Assembly: GCA_016295355.1 (NCBI GenBank)
Contig: JAEDLK010000024.1
Span: 1 to 23,445, forward strand
Length of the DNA: 23,445 bases
Reading direction: 5' to 3'
DNA from: Clostridiaceae bacterium
Lineage (GTDB): Bacteria; Bacillota; Clostridia; Oscillospirales; Acutalibacteraceae
A model generated the notes under the pieces. The model was not told the DNA's origin. It did no database searches and worked only from the letters and a program-made list of their open reading frames with translations. Within the stretch, counting starts at the first letter, position 1; every line of letters begins with the position of its first letter. Positions 22,613-23,445 of the stretch are shown piece by piece. The position numbers were made by a program, and so were the translations under genes.

Positions 22613-23445
22613 ATGGATGTCATTAAAACGCAAAAGCTTACAAAATACTACGGTAAGGCAAGAGGTATCATTGACCTTGACCTGACGGTAGCAGAAGGAC
22701 AGTTTTTCGGCTTTATAGGACCGAACGGCGCCGGAAAATCCACCACAATCCGAACATTACTGGGGCTTATTGCCCCTACCTCCGGCGGTGCTATGATATT
22801 CGGAAAAGATATCACAAAAGAAAAGGAACGGGTTTTACAGGATGTCGGCTATCTTCCCTCGGAGGCCTTGTTTTACCAAGGAATGAAAGTGAAAGATATA
22901 CTTAAACTATCCGCCGCTTTGAGAAAAAAGGATTGCACGGCCGAGACAAAAATACTTTGCGAGCGTTTACAGCTTGACACATCCCGAAAGGTAGACGAGC
23001 TGTCCTTTGGTAACAGAAAGAAGGTTGCCATTGTCTGTGCTTTACAGCATCGACCCGGATTACTGGTCCTTGACGAGCCGACAAGCGGACTTGATCCGCT
23101 GATGCAAAAGGAGTTTTTTGACATCCTTCGTGAGAGAAACGAGGCTGGCACAACGATTTTTCTGTCAAGTCATATTCTCTCTGAAATTCAGCGCAACTGC
23201 ACCCGTGCGGCGATCATCCGCGACGGTAGAATTATCGCGTGCGACAGCGTTGATGCTCTTTCAAAAACAAATGCAAAGCGTATAACGGTTCACGGTATTA
23301 TAGACCTTGAGCACCTAGACGGTATTCGTGACAGAAAAGTAACGAAAGACTCGGTCAGCTTCCTATACAGCGGAGATATGAACAGTCTGCTGTGCACGCT
23401 CTCCTCCGGGCAGGTCAATGACTTTACGGTTACCGAGCCGGATCT
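22613..23445 (+). CDS. ABC transporter ATP-binding protein (5' part, runs off the window)
   Basis: The frame is open for 277 codons to the window end. AAAGGA at 22598-22603, inside the end of the TetR gene, is the ribosome binding site. It has Walker A GPNGAGKST, a Q-loop region, a signature reading LSFGNRKKVA instead of LSGGQ, Walker B LLVLDEPTSGLDP with the catalytic Glu, and the switch His in FLSSHIL. A C-terminal accessory region follows, beginning near RDGRIIACDSVDAL. The single-domain architecture and the LSFGN signature fit DRA/CcmA-type exporters of drugs or peptides, with a separate permease expected downstream. The adjacent TetR gene probably regulated it. Confidence 0.92.
   Translation, partial: MDVIKTQKLTKYYGKARGIIDLDLTVAEGQFFGFIGPNGAGKSTTIRTLLGLIAPTSGGAMIFGKDITKEKERVLQDVGYLPSEALFYQGMKVKDILKLSAALRKKDCTAETKILCERLQLDTSRKVDELSFGNRKKVAIVCALQHRPGLLVLDEPTSGLDPLMQKEFFDILRERNEAGTTIFLSSHILSEIQRNCTRAAIIRDGRIIACDSVDALSKTNAKRITVHGIIDLEHLDGIRDRKVTKDSVSFLYSGDMNSLLCTLSSGQVNDFTVTEPD

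Noticed and set aside
21854..22633. 259-codon minus-strand ORF opposite the TetR gene
   Set aside because: Antisense to clear TetR coding sequence and crossing its promoter; no recognisable domain.
1..23445. CRISPR array, rRNA, defence island or insertion sequence
   Set aside because: No regularly spaced repeats, no rRNA-like stretches, no transposase with terminal repeats and no recognised defence genes were found.

Overview
The window looks like chromosomal DNA of an anaerobic, low-to-mid-GC Firmicute of class Clostridia, plausibly an Oscillospiraceae/Ruminococcaceae-type gut or rumen organism. Reasons: strong AGGAGG-type ribosome binding sites, short intergenic gaps, a decarboxylating sodium-pump operon, an AdhR-like MerR regulator, and a remnant of a conjugative-element type integrase. 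This placement is inference; no rRNA or other marker gene is present.

Layout. (1) 1-1003: the 3' end of a MerR regulator, a strong hairpin, then a decayed stretch with an integrase fragment. (2) 1004-11414: a single + strand operon covering the whole shikimate pathway plus the phenylalanine and tyrosine branches, in the order GNAT, pheA, aroB, aroC, aroE-aroK fusion, aroQ, aroA, tyrA, aroF (DAHP synthase), aminotransferase. It is preceded by a strong promoter and an unlisted 58-codon leader ORF containing the run YLRYYFFCYWFC. Two intrinsic-terminator-like hairpins and a possible antiterminator pairing accompany it, so the leader looks like a ribosome-mediated attenuator sensing aromatic amino acids. 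(3) 11415-14600 (- strand): pyruvate kinase, a 42-residue OadG-like membrane peptide missed by size cut-offs, and an OadB-family sodium-pump paralogue. The paralogue is preceded by a promoter, a yybP-ykoY (Mn2+) riboswitch-like aptamer and a terminator. (4) 14601-16260: an intracellular GH39-type glycosidase on the + strand with its own terminator. (5) 16260-16820: no convincing gene. (6) 16825-20882 (- strand): a complete sodium-translocating oxaloacetate decarboxylase operon (gamma, biotin carrier, beta with an extra secreted N-terminal domain, alpha). (7) 20970-21905: nadE with its own promoter and terminator. (8) 21942-23445: a TetR-family gene broken by an apparent 1-base deletion in a T run, with palindromic operators around its -10 box, then an ABC transporter ATPase that runs off the window end.

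How the parts fit. The aro operon turns PEP and erythrose-4-phosphate into Phe and Tyr precursors and is probably switched by charged aromatic tRNA levels through the leader. Pyruvate kinase and the two decarboxylase systems sit together at the PEP/oxaloacetate/pyruvate node. The most novel-looking signals are the aromatic leader attenuator and the Mn2+-type riboswitch placed in front of an orphan OadB plus mini-OadG pair.
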